This document shows positions 43,770 through 53,036 of a stretch of 64,000 nucleotides of DNA, in pieces. The notes beneath the pieces were generated by a model. The model did no database searches, had not been told where the DNA came from, and saw nothing but the letters and a program-made list of their open reading frames with translations. The position numbers and the translations under genes are program-made. The stretch covers positions 414,995-478,994 of the forward strand of contig NZ_CANKXK010000001.1 of NCBI RefSeq assembly GCF_947487605.1, read 5' to 3'. Within the stretch, counting starts at the first letter, position 1. Every line of letters starts with the position of its first letter. The stretch comes from an uncultured Algibacter sp. GTDB lineage: Bacteria > Bacteroidota > Bacteroidia > Flavobacteriales > Flavobacteriaceae.

Positions 43770-45314
43770 TTAATAAAAAGGTACTGGTGGATCCAGAAAC
43801 GCTGGATTATTCAAAACCTCATTTGTAGGATATGGAAACAATAACTTATCTTCAGTCACTGTTATTTTTCTAGAAAACAAAGCATTATTGTTATCTATCT
43901 CGTACCACCCTCTTTCAATGTTTGAGAGGTAAGTAGTAGCATCATCTCTTCTAATAGCATCAAACCAATGCTCCATTTCTAAAGCAAACTCAATCTTTCT
44001 CTCTTGAAAAACATCATCAAAAGTAGGATTTGAAATGGAGCCTAAACCTGCTCTATTTCTAACCTTATTAATAGATTGTTCTGCTTCTGCCATTGACCCA
44101 ATACTTCCTAGTATAATGGCTTCAGCATGAATAAGTAACACATCAGCATATCTCAACATGTATGTATTGTTTGGATATTGCTGCTGGGAACCACCTACTT
44201 TACCTACTACATACTTTTTAATAGCTACCCCAGTACCTTGCGCATTACAGTTTGCAGGGGGAGGCGCAGTATATCCACCATTTAAATCAGGGTAGAACGA
44301 TTCTGGATCCATAATGGTTGCCTTGTATCGTTGATCTAACACCTTATCTTCATAACTATCCTGTAAATCTAATGAAGGTCCAATTGCAGACCATCCATCA
44401 TTAAATCCAGTAATTCCTGATAACGCATATAAGGATTGTACCGCATTTCCTTCACCTTGAGCGCCAGAATCTGTCCATTGGCATGCAATAATACTTTCTA
44501 GGTTATTATCATTCTCTGTCAAGAATAAATCATTGTAATTTCCAGGAGCTCCATCAGCACCAGTCCCACCCAATAGCTTGAACTCTCCAGCAGCAATAAC
44601 TTCTGAAGCTAACTGATAAGCTTCTGGATATTCTTCTCTAGTTAGATGAACCTTTGCTAAAAGGGCCTTAGCACCATTACTAGAAACTCTCCCTGGTTCG
44701 GTTGTCTTTGTATTAGTTAGGTTGTCAACAGCAAACTGTAAATCAGTTTTAATAAATGTATAAATATCATCAACCAAATGCCTAGGTATGTATGATTCGT
44801 TTACCCATAAGGTATTATCCTCTATAATTGGAACTGAACCAAATATCCTAACCAAGTGAAAATAGGATAGTGCTCTCATAGTTCTCGCTTCTGCAATGGC
44901 ATTATTTACCTCTGAGACGGGCACATCTGCACCTGCTGAAACCGTTATCGCATTGATAACAGCATTTGATTGCGCCACAACTGCCCAAAGTGAAGACCAG
45001 CCTCTACTTAAGGTGTTATGACTACCGTTAACTGCGAATAAATCAAAATCTTGATTTCGAGGATCCCACGTTCTTCCTGTACCACCTGCAAGGTCTCCTA
45101 TACACCAAGAAACGCTCGATACATAATCATACCAAGGTACTGTATATAAAACATTTGTTGCCGTGGCTATTTGTTCAGATGTTTGATAAAACTCACTGGC
45201 ACTATATGAGTCTTCTGGCGGTCGATCTAAAAACTCTTCACTACAAGATGACAAAAATGCCATAAGAAGTGCTGATATCGCTAATAATTCTTTTCTTATT
45301 TTAAAATTTTTCAT
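43770..45314 (-). CDS. susD: SusD/RagB family glycan-binding lipoprotein
   Basis: Lid lipoprotein of the SusC transporter. From the ATG at 45314 it is 514 residues; a longer start at 45338 would overlap susC and is less likely. Lipobox AFLSSC followed by SEEFLDRPPEDSYSASEFYQT, the usual SusD start, then TPR-like helices and the C-terminal YADVLLIHAEAI, INKVRNRAGL and FQERKIEFALEMEHWFDAIRRDDA. Directly follows susC with a 13-bp gap. Ligand inferred from the locus as beta-mannan oligosaccharides. Confidence 0.96.
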   Translation of the reverse strand: MKNFKIRKELLAISALLMAFLSSCSEEFLDRPPEDSYSASEFYQTSEQIATATNVLYTVPWYDYVSSVSWCIGDLAGGTGRTWDPRNQDFDLFAVNGSHNTLSRGWSSLWAVVAQSNAVINAITVSAGADVPVSEVNNAIAEARTMRALSYFHLVRIFGSVPIIEDNTLWVNESYIPRHLVDDIYTFIKTDLQFAVDNLTNTKTTEPGRVSSNGAKALLAKVHLTREEYPEAYQLASEVIAAGEFKLLGGTGADGAPGNYNDLFLTENDNNLESIIACQWTDSGAQGEGNAVQSLYALSGITGFNDGWSAIGPSLDLQDSYEDKVLDQRYKATIMDPESFYPDLNGGYTAPPPANCNAQGTGVAIKKYVVGKVGGSQQQYPNNTYMLRYADVLLIHAEAIILGSIGSMAEAEQSINKVRNRAGLGSISNPTFDDVFQERKIEFALEMEHWFDAIRRDDATTYLSNIERGWYEIDNNNALFSRKITVTEDKLLFPYPTNEVLNNPAFLDPPVPFY

Positions 45315-45327
45315 AATCAAGCTTTTT

Positions 45328-48300
45328 TTAAAATTCAATATCTAAACCTACAGTAAATGTTCTTGGAGTAGGGTATCTACCATTATCAACACCTTGCAAC
45401 AATGGGTTCTGATTTAAGGAACCTACCTCAGGATCATATCCCGAGTAGTCAGTAAAGGTGTAAAGGTTTTGAACCGATCCGTAAATATTCACTCTACTAA
45501 GTCCTATTTTTTCAAATATCTCAGATGGTAAATTATAGCCCAATCTAACATTTTGAATTCTTAGGTATGAACCATCTTCAATATATCGATCAGAGATAAA
45601 GATATTACTGGTTGCATTTTGAGTATATCTTGGGTGCGTTGAATTGGTGTTTTGTGGCGACCAAAAATCCCTTACTGATTCTAATTGATTTCTATAAGTA
45701 AGATTACTTGTAGTTAAAGTTCTTCCGTTAGCATTAAAGATATCATTTCCAACCGAACCTTGCAAAAAGAAAGCCAAATCAAAGTTTTTATAACTTAAAT
45801 TGTTCTGCCATCCAAAAGTGAAATCAGGATGCGGGTTTCCAATTACGGTTCTATCCGTAGGATCAACAATACCATCACCATTAACATCTTTGTATTTAAT
45901 ATCTCCAACCCAAGTTCTACCAGCAACACTAGCATCTCCAACTGGTTGTCCAAATTGTATTGGAGCTCCATTTAAATCGTCTAAAGTTCTAAAAAGTCCT
46001 TCAACCTGATACCCATAAAACACACCTATTGGCTGTCCCACAGATGTTTCCGTTAAAATCTCATTGGTATCCAACAAATTTGTCTGACCATTTATGGTAA
46101 CTTCGTCCTTCAATTCTAAAACCTTGTTTTTGTAATGTGAAAAAGTAAGTGTTGAATTCCATGAAAAATCTCCACTACTTAAGGTATCAAAGTTTAATGT
46201 TAAATCAATTCCTTTATTTTCCATTTCACCTAAGTTTACCCATTGAGGTGCAATTGACCCCAATCCTGTATTTGTTCCACCAAGCGCAAAGTCTGTTAAG
46301 GCTAATTGAAATAAGAAATCACTACTCACTTTTCTATATACCTCAACCGTGGTTTGTAAATGACCATTAAAAAGTGAAAAATCAACACCAGCATTAATTT
46401 GCTTAGAAGTTTCCCATTTTAAATCTGGGTTTGGAAAATTAGCAATAGTAAAACCTGTTCCTAACCCCGTTCCTCTAGATTCTAACCTAGAACCATAAGC
46501 GAAATTGGTAATAGCCTGATTACCTACTTCTCCATAACCACCATAAACTTTAATGTTTTCAATGGCATCAAAACCTTCCATGAATTTTTCATTAGATAAT
46601 CTCCAAGCAGCAGAAACAGATGGGAAATACCCCCATTTATTACCTTCAGAAAATTTAGATGAACCATCCGCACGAATAGATGCAGTAACATTGTATTTAT
46701 TACCAAATGAATAAATCAAACGTCCAAAATAAGATTCTAACGAATTACTTCCTTTAAATTCATCAACATTATGCGTTTCTGCATTTGACAAATTTAGCGT
46801 AGGAATAGTATTGTCAACAAAGTCCCTTCCAACTGAAATCACCCCATTCCATGAAGATTCTTGCGCTTCATGACCAGCTAAAACTGTAATGTTATGATCA
46901 TCAGCTATAGTTGTATTATATGTTAATAAGTTTTTGATAATCCAAAAATTAGTATTTTCCTTTCTTCGTGTCAATTCGGCATCCTCACGTCCTACAGCCT
47001 CTCCATAAGAATAGGTTTTCCCGAATACGTTGTTATCGTTAAAACCAAAGTCACCTCCAAATTCTGGACGGTAGGTTAACCCATCTATTATTTTTAACTC
47101 TGCATAGATATTTCCTAAAATTCGATCTCTTCTATAGGTGTTATCGGTATTCTCAATCTCAGCAATAGGATTAGGTACGGCTAAAGAAATTTCTTCTTGA
47201 GTTATTGGTCCAGCATAAGATCCATCAGGGTTAAAAACTGCAACTCCAGGGTTGTTTCTCAAAGCCAAAGAAACAATACCTCTTGAATTACCATTTAAAA
47301 TTAAATTTTCATTGGTTCTAGTTGCTGTAAGGCTGATACCAACCTTTAAAGATTTTTTAACTTGAGAGTCTAAGTTCAATCTTGCACTATAACGTTCAAA
47401 ACCAGAACCTTTTACTGTCCCTTCTTGATCAGTATACCCTACCGACATATAATATTGACTCCTTTCACTACCTCCAGTAAAAGATAATTGATGATTCTGC
47501 ATCATAGCATTATCGAATATCTCTTTCTGCCAATTGGTACCTTCTCCTAACAACTCTGGCCTTCTGAATTCCACAACTTCTGAAAGTCCAAAAACCTGTC
47601 TCATTTCATTTTGAAAAGCAGCGTAATCTCGAAGATTTAAAACAGGTAGAATGTTAGTTGGTTGCTGAATACCAGTATAAGAACTATAAGAAACCTTTCC
47701 TTCCTTATTTTTCCCTTTCTTCGTAGTTATAATTACAACACCGTTTGCACCTCTAGAACCGTAAATAGCGGTTGCAGAAGCATCTTTAAGAACGTTCATT
47801 GAAGCAATATCCCTAGGATTTATACTAGCAAGCGGACTCGAACTATTTGATATATTTCTACCACTACCACTTGTGTTTTGAGAATCACCAGAAACTGGCA
47901 CACCATCAATAATATATAAAGGCTCTGTAGAACCATTGATAGAGTTAACCCCTCTAATTTTAACAGACACTGCTCCACCTGGTTGCCCAGAGTTTTGTGT
48001 TACAGTTACACCCGCGGCCCTACCCTGTAACATTTGATCTACACTTACCTGAGGCACCTTCTCTAAAGCTTCGACATCAACACTAGACACAGAACCCGAA
48101 AGTTCTTCTTTTAATTGAGAACCATACCCAATTACAACCACTTCATCTAAGCTTTCTAAGTCGTCTTCTAGTTGAACATTTTGAGTAGAACTAGTTGTTA
48201 CTCTGATTTCCTTGGTAACAAATCCAAGGTAGCTGAACACCAAGGTAGCTTCACCATCAACAGTTATACTATACAACCCATCAAAATCTGAAACCACCCC

Positions 48301-48477
48301 ATTGGAGGTTCCTTTTTCAACAATGTTTACACCAGCCAAAGGCATGTTGCTTGAATCGGAAACTGTTCCCTGTATTACATTTTGAGCCAATATAAATTGA
48401 CCAAGGAAACAAAATAGCACAAAGAAATAATAGTGCTTACCGACACAAAAATCTTTTTTTGTAATAAATTTTCGCAT
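45328..48477 (-). CDS. susC: SusC/RagA family TonB-dependent outer-membrane transporter
   Basis: Imports oligosaccharides across the outer membrane. A 1049-residue protein with signal peptide (ending GQFILAQ), an N-terminal carboxypeptidase-regulatory-like domain (VIQGTVSDSSNMPLAGVNIVEKGTSNGVVSDFDG), the TonB-box region DEVVVIGYGSQ, a plug with GRAAGVTVTQNSGQPGG and IRGVNSINGSTEPLYIIDGVP, and a 22-strand barrel ending TFTVGLDIEF. First gene of susC-susD-IPT-fasciclin-GH26. Its upstream region holds a -7 element, an inverted repeat and a LacI-like site. Confidence 0.97.
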   Translation of the reverse strand: MRKFITKKDFCVGKHYYFFVLFCFLGQFILAQNVIQGTVSDSSNMPLAGVNIVEKGTSNGVVSDFDGLYSITVDGEATLVFSYLGFVTKEIRVTTSSTQNVQLEDDLESLDEVVVIGYGSQLKEELSGSVSSVDVEALEKVPQVSVDQMLQGRAAGVTVTQNSGQPGGAVSVKIRGVNSINGSTEPLYIIDGVPVSGDSQNTSGSGRNISNSSSPLASINPRDIASMNVLKDASATAIYGSRGANGVVIITTKKGKNKEGKVSYSSYTGIQQPTNILPVLNLRDYAAFQNEMRQVFGLSEVVEFRRPELLGEGTNWQKEIFDNAMMQNHQLSFTGGSERSQYYMSVGYTDQEGTVKGSGFERYSARLNLDSQVKKSLKVGISLTATRTNENLILNGNSRGIVSLALRNNPGVAVFNPDGSYAGPITQEEISLAVPNPIAEIENTDNTYRRDRILGNIYAELKIIDGLTYRPEFGGDFGFNDNNVFGKTYSYGEAVGREDAELTRRKENTNFWIIKNLLTYNTTIADDHNITVLAGHEAQESSWNGVISVGRDFVDNTIPTLNLSNAETHNVDEFKGSNSLESYFGRLIYSFGNKYNVTASIRADGSSKFSEGNKWGYFPSVSAAWRLSNEKFMEGFDAIENIKVYGGYGEVGNQAITNFAYGSRLESRGTGLGTGFTIANFPNPDLKWETSKQINAGVDFSLFNGHLQTTVEVYRKVSSDFLFQLALTDFALGGTNTGLGSIAPQWVNLGEMENKGIDLTLNFDTLSSGDFSWNSTLTFSHYKNKVLELKDEVTINGQTNLLDTNEILTETSVGQPIGVFYGYQVEGLFRTLDDLNGAPIQFGQPVGDASVAGRTWVGDIKYKDVNGDGIVDPTDRTVIGNPHPDFTFGWQNNLSYKNFDLAFFLQGSVGNDIFNANGRTLTTSNLTYRNQLESVRDFWSPQNTNSTHPRYTQNATSNIFISDRYIEDGSYLRIQNVRLGYNLPSEIFEKIGLSRVNIYGSVQNLYTFTDYSGYDPEVGSLNQNPLLQGVDNGRYPTPRTFTVGLDIEF

Positions 48478-48573
48478 GTTTTTTGTATTAGTTTAGTTAA
48501 AGAATATATTTCGATAATATCGAGTTTATTATTACGGAATTTCGCAAAAAACCCCACCTTAAATTATCGATTT

Positions 48574-48606
48574 CAAAATTAGAACAACATCTACAGAGGT
48601 TCTAAT
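48574..48606 (-). promoter_or_regulatory. susC promoter region with inverted repeat
   Basis: On the minus strand TAATTTTG (48574-48581) matches the -7 element, giving a leader of about 90 bases. ATTAGAAC (48578-48585) and GTTCTAAT (48599-48606) are perfect inverted copies 13 bp apart, so a dimeric regulator could bind across the -7 to -33 zone. A further ATTAG-AG-CTAAT lies at 48631-48642. Confidence 0.5.
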
Positions 48607-48664
48607 ATTATTTTGTCATTTGCTTATAAAATTAGAGCTAATACGCATCATTAGCCAAACATAA

Positions 48665-48684
48665 AATAGTTAACATACACAAAT
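48665..48684. promoter_or_regulatory. LacI-type operator-like site upstream of susC
   Basis: AATAGTTAACATACACAAAT matches 17 of 20 positions of the site at 51759. The left half is perfect and the right half is weak. It lies about 190 bp upstream of the susC start. Confidence 0.5.
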
Positions 48685-48756
48685 AGACCTATTTTTGAAA
48701 CATTTTGATATTATTTTTGAAAGAAAAAATATACAAATAGGTTCAGAATTATAGTT

Positions 48757-49644
48757 TTACATTATTAAATTTGTCATGTACTCTTTCTTCCAAGTATCTT
48801 CCATATTTGGATACTCTTTTCGACAAGCCATATACTTGTCCATCATTATTCTCATAGCAGGATCTAATGTTTCCAAATAGTCTTCAGTGAGTAAATCATT
48901 ATTCAACAAATAAAAATGCCATGTTGGTTTAAATGCATTACTATGATACCCCATATGTAACGTTCTTCTAGGAACTTTCATGGTTTCAGTATATCCTCTA
49001 TGTATTAAATTGTTATTATAAAGTACCGCTTGACCCGCCTTTAAATTAACAGGTATCGCCCCTGGCATTTTAACACCTATAGGCGCATAATGCTTAGACC
49101 CACAAAAAGCTTCATTTTCCTCTTTTGTATTGGGTCTATTATGACTTTTAGGTACTATCCATAAGGAACTCTCATCCACAAGCGGCAAGTTTATCTGCAC
49201 ACTGTTATGAAATCTTTCAGCTGAAAACAACCAATCCTGAATATCTTCTTCTGGTATCTGAATCACATCCCTATGCCAACCCAACGAATACGAAGTCCCA
49301 ACGTTAGCAGCCAATATTGAAGCATTATTAACTATTAAATCTGGACCAATAATTTCCTCAACTGTCTCTAAAATTATTGGATTGCAAAATGCATGATGGA
49401 TGGATTCAGTTCCAGGGTTTGTTAGTAAATGGAAGTAATACTGCCTTGCCTCCTTGCCAAAATCTTCTAAATTATCTCCTAAATGCTGAAAGGAAGAGCT
49501 CTTAGGAGCATCATTAGACCCAACAACTTTTGGGCTTAACAATTTATCCATGATGACTCTAAACTCACTAATTTCTTTTTCAGAAAGGACATCAATTATA
49601 ACATATCCGTTCTCTAAAAATTCTTCTTTTAAATTATTTCTCAT
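48757..49644 (-). CDS. phytanoyl-CoA dioxygenase family protein (Fe(II)/2-oxoglutarate-dependent)
   Basis: A 295-residue cytoplasmic protein. The metal-binding facial triad is visible as His-x-Asp in LGWHRDVIQIP and the distal His in NNNLIHRGYTE, with Arg in VPRRTLHMGYHS suited to 2-oxoglutarate binding. PhyH-family enzymes hydroxylate very different small molecules, and several are found in carbohydrate loci without known substrate. It is third in a minus-strand unit after a TIM-barrel isomerase and a Gfo/Idh/MocA oxidoreductase and lies just upstream of susC. Confidence 0.87.
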   Translation of the reverse strand: MRNNLKEEFLENGYVIIDVLSEKEISEFRVIMDKLLSPKVVGSNDAPKSSSFQHLGDNLEDFGKEARQYYFHLLTNPGTESIHHAFCNPIILETVEEIIGPDLIVNNASILAANVGTSYSLGWHRDVIQIPEEDIQDWLFSAERFHNSVQINLPLVDESSLWIVPKSHNRPNTKEENEAFCGSKHYAPIGVKMPGAIPVNLKAGQAVLYNNNLIHRGYTETMKVPRRTLHMGYHSNAFKPTWHFYLLNNDLLTEDYLETLDPAMRIMMDKYMACRKEYPNMEDTWKKEYMTNLIM

Positions 49645-49720
49645 TTAACCTAAATATTACATTAGACATTTAATTTATTCACATGGATAAAAAAAACTAT
49701 CATTTTTTTATCATTTTTTA

Positions 49721-50884
49721 TCATTTTATAGAAACTACTCTTTTTTCTAAAGATGATTTTAACCCTGCTTCTAACACTTCTATAATTGATATGCCATCTT
49801 TAAAATTAGGAGCAATACTTCCTGCTTCTGAAACAGCAGTTATAAAATCTGCAGCTGCATGAACAAAAGTGTGCTCATACCCTATAATGTGTCCCGCTGG
49901 CCACCAATGCTTAACATAAGGATGAACATCTTCGGTTACCGAAATGGTTCTGAATCCTTTTACCCCATCAGCGTCTTGCTCAGAATAATACTCAAGCTCA
50001 TTCATTCTTTCTAGGTTAAAGGTCAAGCTCCCTTTGCTTCCATATACTTCAAAGGATAATTTGTTCTTTCTACCATTTGCAAACCTAGTAGCTTCAAACG
50101 AACCTACGGCTCCGTTTTTAAAGTTCACCATCATTAAAGCAGCATCTTCAACAGTTACCTCTCCTTTTTCTGTACTTATTGCTTCAACCTTTAAACTCCC
50201 AACGCAATCTGGATTAGCAAGAGGCCTTTCTTTTATGAAATTGGTGGTCATTGCCATAACATCTTGAATATCGCCAACTAAAAAATGTGCCAAATCCACA
50301 GCATGAGAGTTTAAATCCCAATGTGGTCCAGCTTTAGCGTATTCTTCTTGAAGCTGCCAACTTAAAGGAAAATTCGGATCGGTTATCCAATCTTGTTGAT
50401 AAGCAGAGCGCCAATGATATATCTCACCTATAACATTATCTGTTATTAATTGCTTTGCTAGCGCTATAGCAGGTACTCTTCTATAGTTATGATTCAAATA
50501 ATGCACAATACCATTTGCTTCACTTACATTATACATTTCTGTAGCCTGCTCAACATCCATAGCTATGGGTTTTTCACAAAAAATATGCTTACCGTGTTTT
50601 GCTGCCTCAACAGCTATTTCATAATGTAAATGCTGAGGAAGTGCTATATCAATAATATCGATATCATCTCTACTTACCACTTGCTTCCAATCGGTTTCAA
50701 CCTCTTCCCATCCCCATTTTTCGGCAAATGCTGTAACATTATTTAAGTTTCTACCACAAGCTACTTTTAATACTGGAGTTGCAGGCAAATCAAAGAACTG
50801 ACCAACTTTTGCCCAAGCATTACTATGGGCTTTCCCCATAAACTTGTAACCAATAATGCCAATATTTAAACGTTTACCTTTCAT
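49721..50884 (-). CDS. Gfo/Idh/MocA family oxidoreductase
   Basis: A 387-residue NAD(P)-dependent sugar-type dehydrogenase. N-terminal Rossmann fold with IGIIGYKFMGKAHSNAW and the family motif CEKPIAMD (the Lys contacts the cofactor and substrate); the C-terminal domain has WHW-like AGPHWDLNSHAVDLAHFLVGD. No signal peptide, so cytoplasmic. It starts 2 bp after the isomerase-like gene and so is tightly coupled to it. Probably oxidises a hexose or hexose derivative; specificity unknown. Confidence 0.92.
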   Translation of the reverse strand: MKGKRLNIGIIGYKFMGKAHSNAWAKVGQFFDLPATPVLKVACGRNLNNVTAFAEKWGWEEVETDWKQVVSRDDIDIIDIALPQHLHYEIAVEAAKHGKHIFCEKPIAMDVEQATEMYNVSEANGIVHYLNHNYRRVPAIALAKQLITDNVIGEIYHWRSAYQQDWITDPNFPLSWQLQEEYAKAGPHWDLNSHAVDLAHFLVGDIQDVMAMTTNFIKERPLANPDCVGSLKVEAISTEKGEVTVEDAALMMVNFKNGAVGSFEATRFANGRKNKLSFEVYGSKGSLTFNLERMNELEYYSEQDADGVKGFRTISVTEDVHPYVKHWWPAGHIIGYEHTFVHAAADFITAVSEAGSIAPNFKDGISIIEVLEAGLKSSLEKRVVSIK

Positions 50885-50886
50885 TA

Positions 50887-51744
50887 TTATAAATTTGAAG
50901 CAAGTCTTCTTAATTCTTTTATACTTGCTGCAACAACTTCTTCTTCTTTATTAGTGTAATCAGGATGTAAATTATCAACCTCTACAGCCAAAAACCCTTT
51001 ATAATTTGCATCTTTTAATAATTGAATCAATTTCATATTATCTACAATACCTTTACCTGTTGGTACGCAAGAGAAAAAATTCCACTCATTAACTGGTATT
51101 TCTTTTACGGGCAACAAATCTTTTATATGGGTTGCTTTAACATAAGGTGCTAATTTTTCCATAGCCTGAATAGGATCATCTAAAACACGTAGAAAATTCC
51201 CTGTATCGAAATTCACTCCAAAATAATCTGAATCTACAGCCTTAACTAATTGTAAAATTTCATCTGAATCATAATCTATGTGATTCTCAATAGCAAGATG
51301 AATTCCTTTTTGCGCAGCTTTCTTTGTAGCTTCCTTAAACATTAAAGTCAACTTCTTAAGCTGTGGTTCATGTGGTTCAAACCTAAAAAGATGGCTACTA
51401 CCCACCACACGCATAACCTTAGCTCCAATTTTTTCAGCATAATCAATATGCTTCATCATCTCATTGAATTCACTTTCATTGTTTCCACCTTCCAAACCAT
51501 CTGGATGCCCCCATGCATACACACGGTCTAAACCTGCTTGGTCTAATCTATTTTTAATATTAGCTAAATAATCGGCATCAAATTGTGGAATAAAACAAGA
51601 CTCTAAAGACAAACCATCTACATCAAGTGCTATGGCTTTATCAAGAAATTCTTCAAAAGAAATTACTCTTTCCGGCGCATCTTGATTAGGATACACCTCT
51701 CCAAAAAAACGATGGTAACAATAACTGTCTATACCTACATTCAT
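50887..51744 (-). CDS. cytoplasmic sugar phosphate isomerase/epimerase-like TIM-barrel protein
   Basis: A 285-residue member of the xylose-isomerase-like TIM-barrel family. Metal ligands are suggested by HLAIENHIDYD, FGVNFDTGNFLR, KATHIKDL and FLAVEVDN. Begins MNVGIDSYCYHRFFGEVYP. First gene of the unit with the oxidoreductase and the dioxygenase. Two LacI-like operators lie just upstream (51759-51830), so it is likely under the control of the divergent regulator. In other bacteria such pairs act on oxidised (keto) sugars or inositols; here that is inference. Confidence 0.88.
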   Translation of the reverse strand: MNVGIDSYCYHRFFGEVYPNQDAPERVISFEEFLDKAIALDVDGLSLESCFIPQFDADYLANIKNRLDQAGLDRVYAWGHPDGLEGGNNESEFNEMMKHIDYAEKIGAKVMRVVGSSHLFRFEPHEPQLKKLTLMFKEATKKAAQKGIHLAIENHIDYDSDEILQLVKAVDSDYFGVNFDTGNFLRVLDDPIQAMEKLAPYVKATHIKDLLPVKEIPVNEWNFFSCVPTGKGIVDNMKLIQLLKDANYKGFLAVEVDNLHPDYTNKEEEVVAASIKELRRLASNL

Positions 51745-51758
51745 ATTTTTAAAAAATC

Positions 51759-51778
51759 AATAGTTAACGTACACTATT
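51759..51778. promoter_or_regulatory. LacI-type operator 1
   Basis: AATAGTTAACGTACACTATT, a 20-bp near palindrome (16 of 20 symmetric) with the central CG typical of LacI-family sites. It lies 14 bp before the isomerase start, at or after the likely transcription start. Confidence 0.75.
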
Positions 51779-51810
51779 TAAAAAAACACCTCAAAAATTA
51801 AACATTTCAT

Positions 51811-51830
51811 AATAGTCAACGTTCACTATT
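51811..51830. promoter_or_regulatory. LacI-type operator 2
   Basis: AATAGTCAACGTTCACTATT (18 of 20 symmetric). Its centre is 52 bp from that of operator 1, five turns of DNA. On the minus strand, TTG inside it and TAATTTTTG (51792-51800) resemble -33 and -7 elements of the isomerase unit. Confidence 0.75.
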
Positions 51831-51926
51831 TGAGATTTCAAATATAGATTTATTTATCTTATTTTACAATTTTATTTGTTTTTTTTTAAATAAATCATAG
51901 ATTTACACCATATTTTTTTACTAAAT

Positions 51927-52982
51927 ATGAAACAAAACTCGGTTGGAATTAAGGATATCGCAAAACATGCTGGAGTTTCAACTGGCCCTGTAGATAAAGT
52001 GCTCAATAATAGAGGCGGTGTTTCTGAAGCTACTAAAAAAAAAATACTCAAAGCTATTGAAGAATTAGGTTATACACCTAATATATTAGCTAGCAGATTG
52101 AAGTCTGCTAAAACTTATAACATTGCTGTGCTTTTTCCTAAAGGTTCTGATGACAACCCTTTTTGGTATGAACACGAGAAAGGATTTAATGATTCTATGA
52201 AAGAGCTAGAATCCTTTGGTTTTAATATTCATTTACACCTCTTTCACCAAAATTATGAAGAATCGTTTGTGAGTCAAACCAATATGATTTTACAAAAGAA
52301 TTATGATGGCGTTTTTATGGTTCCTGTTTACAAAAATGAAACTTTAAGATTTACGGAATATTTAGAAAAAAAAGGTGTTCCTGTAGTATTGTTTGACACA
52401 CAACTTTCTGATTTAATGCGCATTCCTTTTATAGGTCAAAACGCAAAAGACAGTGGATATTTGGCTGCCGATTTAATGAATAAATGTTTGCCAAATGAAG
52501 AATCTATACTTATTGCATCCATTACAGAAAGGCATGATAACTATGCCCACTTTGACTTAAGAGAGCAAGGTTTTAAAGATTTTTTTAAAAATAGCACGAG
52601 TAGGTTATTAGAATATAAAAGTATTGACCAAAAAGATGAAGTAATCAAAGAACAGCTTAGTGAATTTTTAAAAATTCATCCAAATATTAAAGGTGTTTTT
52701 GTTACCAACGGGATTCATAAAATAGCTCCTCTTTTTTCTAACATTGATAACCATATTTTAATAGGCTACGATTTAATAGATAAAAACATTGCTTACCTAA
52801 AAGAAGGCTATATCGATTTTTTGATTTCACAAAGACCCTACACACAAGCGCATTCTGGAATTCGACTTTTTTACGACTTGTTAATCAAAAAAAGCCCTAT
52901 CAAAAACACTAATAACTACCTTCCCATAGATATAGTAATGAAATCTAATATAGATTATTACACCGATTTTGTAGAAAAATAG
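51927..52982 (+). CDS. LacI family transcriptional regulator
   Basis: A 351-residue regulator. The N-terminal HTH and hinge helix are clear: GIKDIAKHAGVSTGPVDKVLNNRGGVSEATKKKILKAIEELGYTPNILASRLKS. Residues 65-345 are a periplasmic-binding-protein-like sensor domain (IAVLFPKGSDDNPFWYEHEKGF..., GVFMVPV, GVFVTNGIHK). Divergent from the isomerase unit, with two operators in the 182-bp gap. Likely responds to a mannan-derived sugar and controls the isomerase unit, itself and perhaps susC. Confidence 0.93.
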   Translation: MKQNSVGIKDIAKHAGVSTGPVDKVLNNRGGVSEATKKKILKAIEELGYTPNILASRLKSAKTYNIAVLFPKGSDDNPFWYEHEKGFNDSMKELESFGFNIHLHLFHQNYEESFVSQTNMILQKNYDGVFMVPVYKNETLRFTEYLEKKGVPVVLFDTQLSDLMRIPFIGQNAKDSGYLAADLMNKCLPNEESILIASITERHDNYAHFDLREQGFKDFFKNSTSRLLEYKSIDQKDEVIKEQLSEFLKIHPNIKGVFVTNGIHKIAPLFSNIDNHILIGYDLIDKNIAYLKEGYIDFLISQRPYTQAHSGIRLFYDLLIKKSPIKNTNNYLPIDIVMKSNIDYYTDFVEK

Positions 52983-53036
52983 ACTGCTTAATGTAGAAAT
53001 AACATCGTACAGGAATTTTCTGTAAACTGTATGAAT

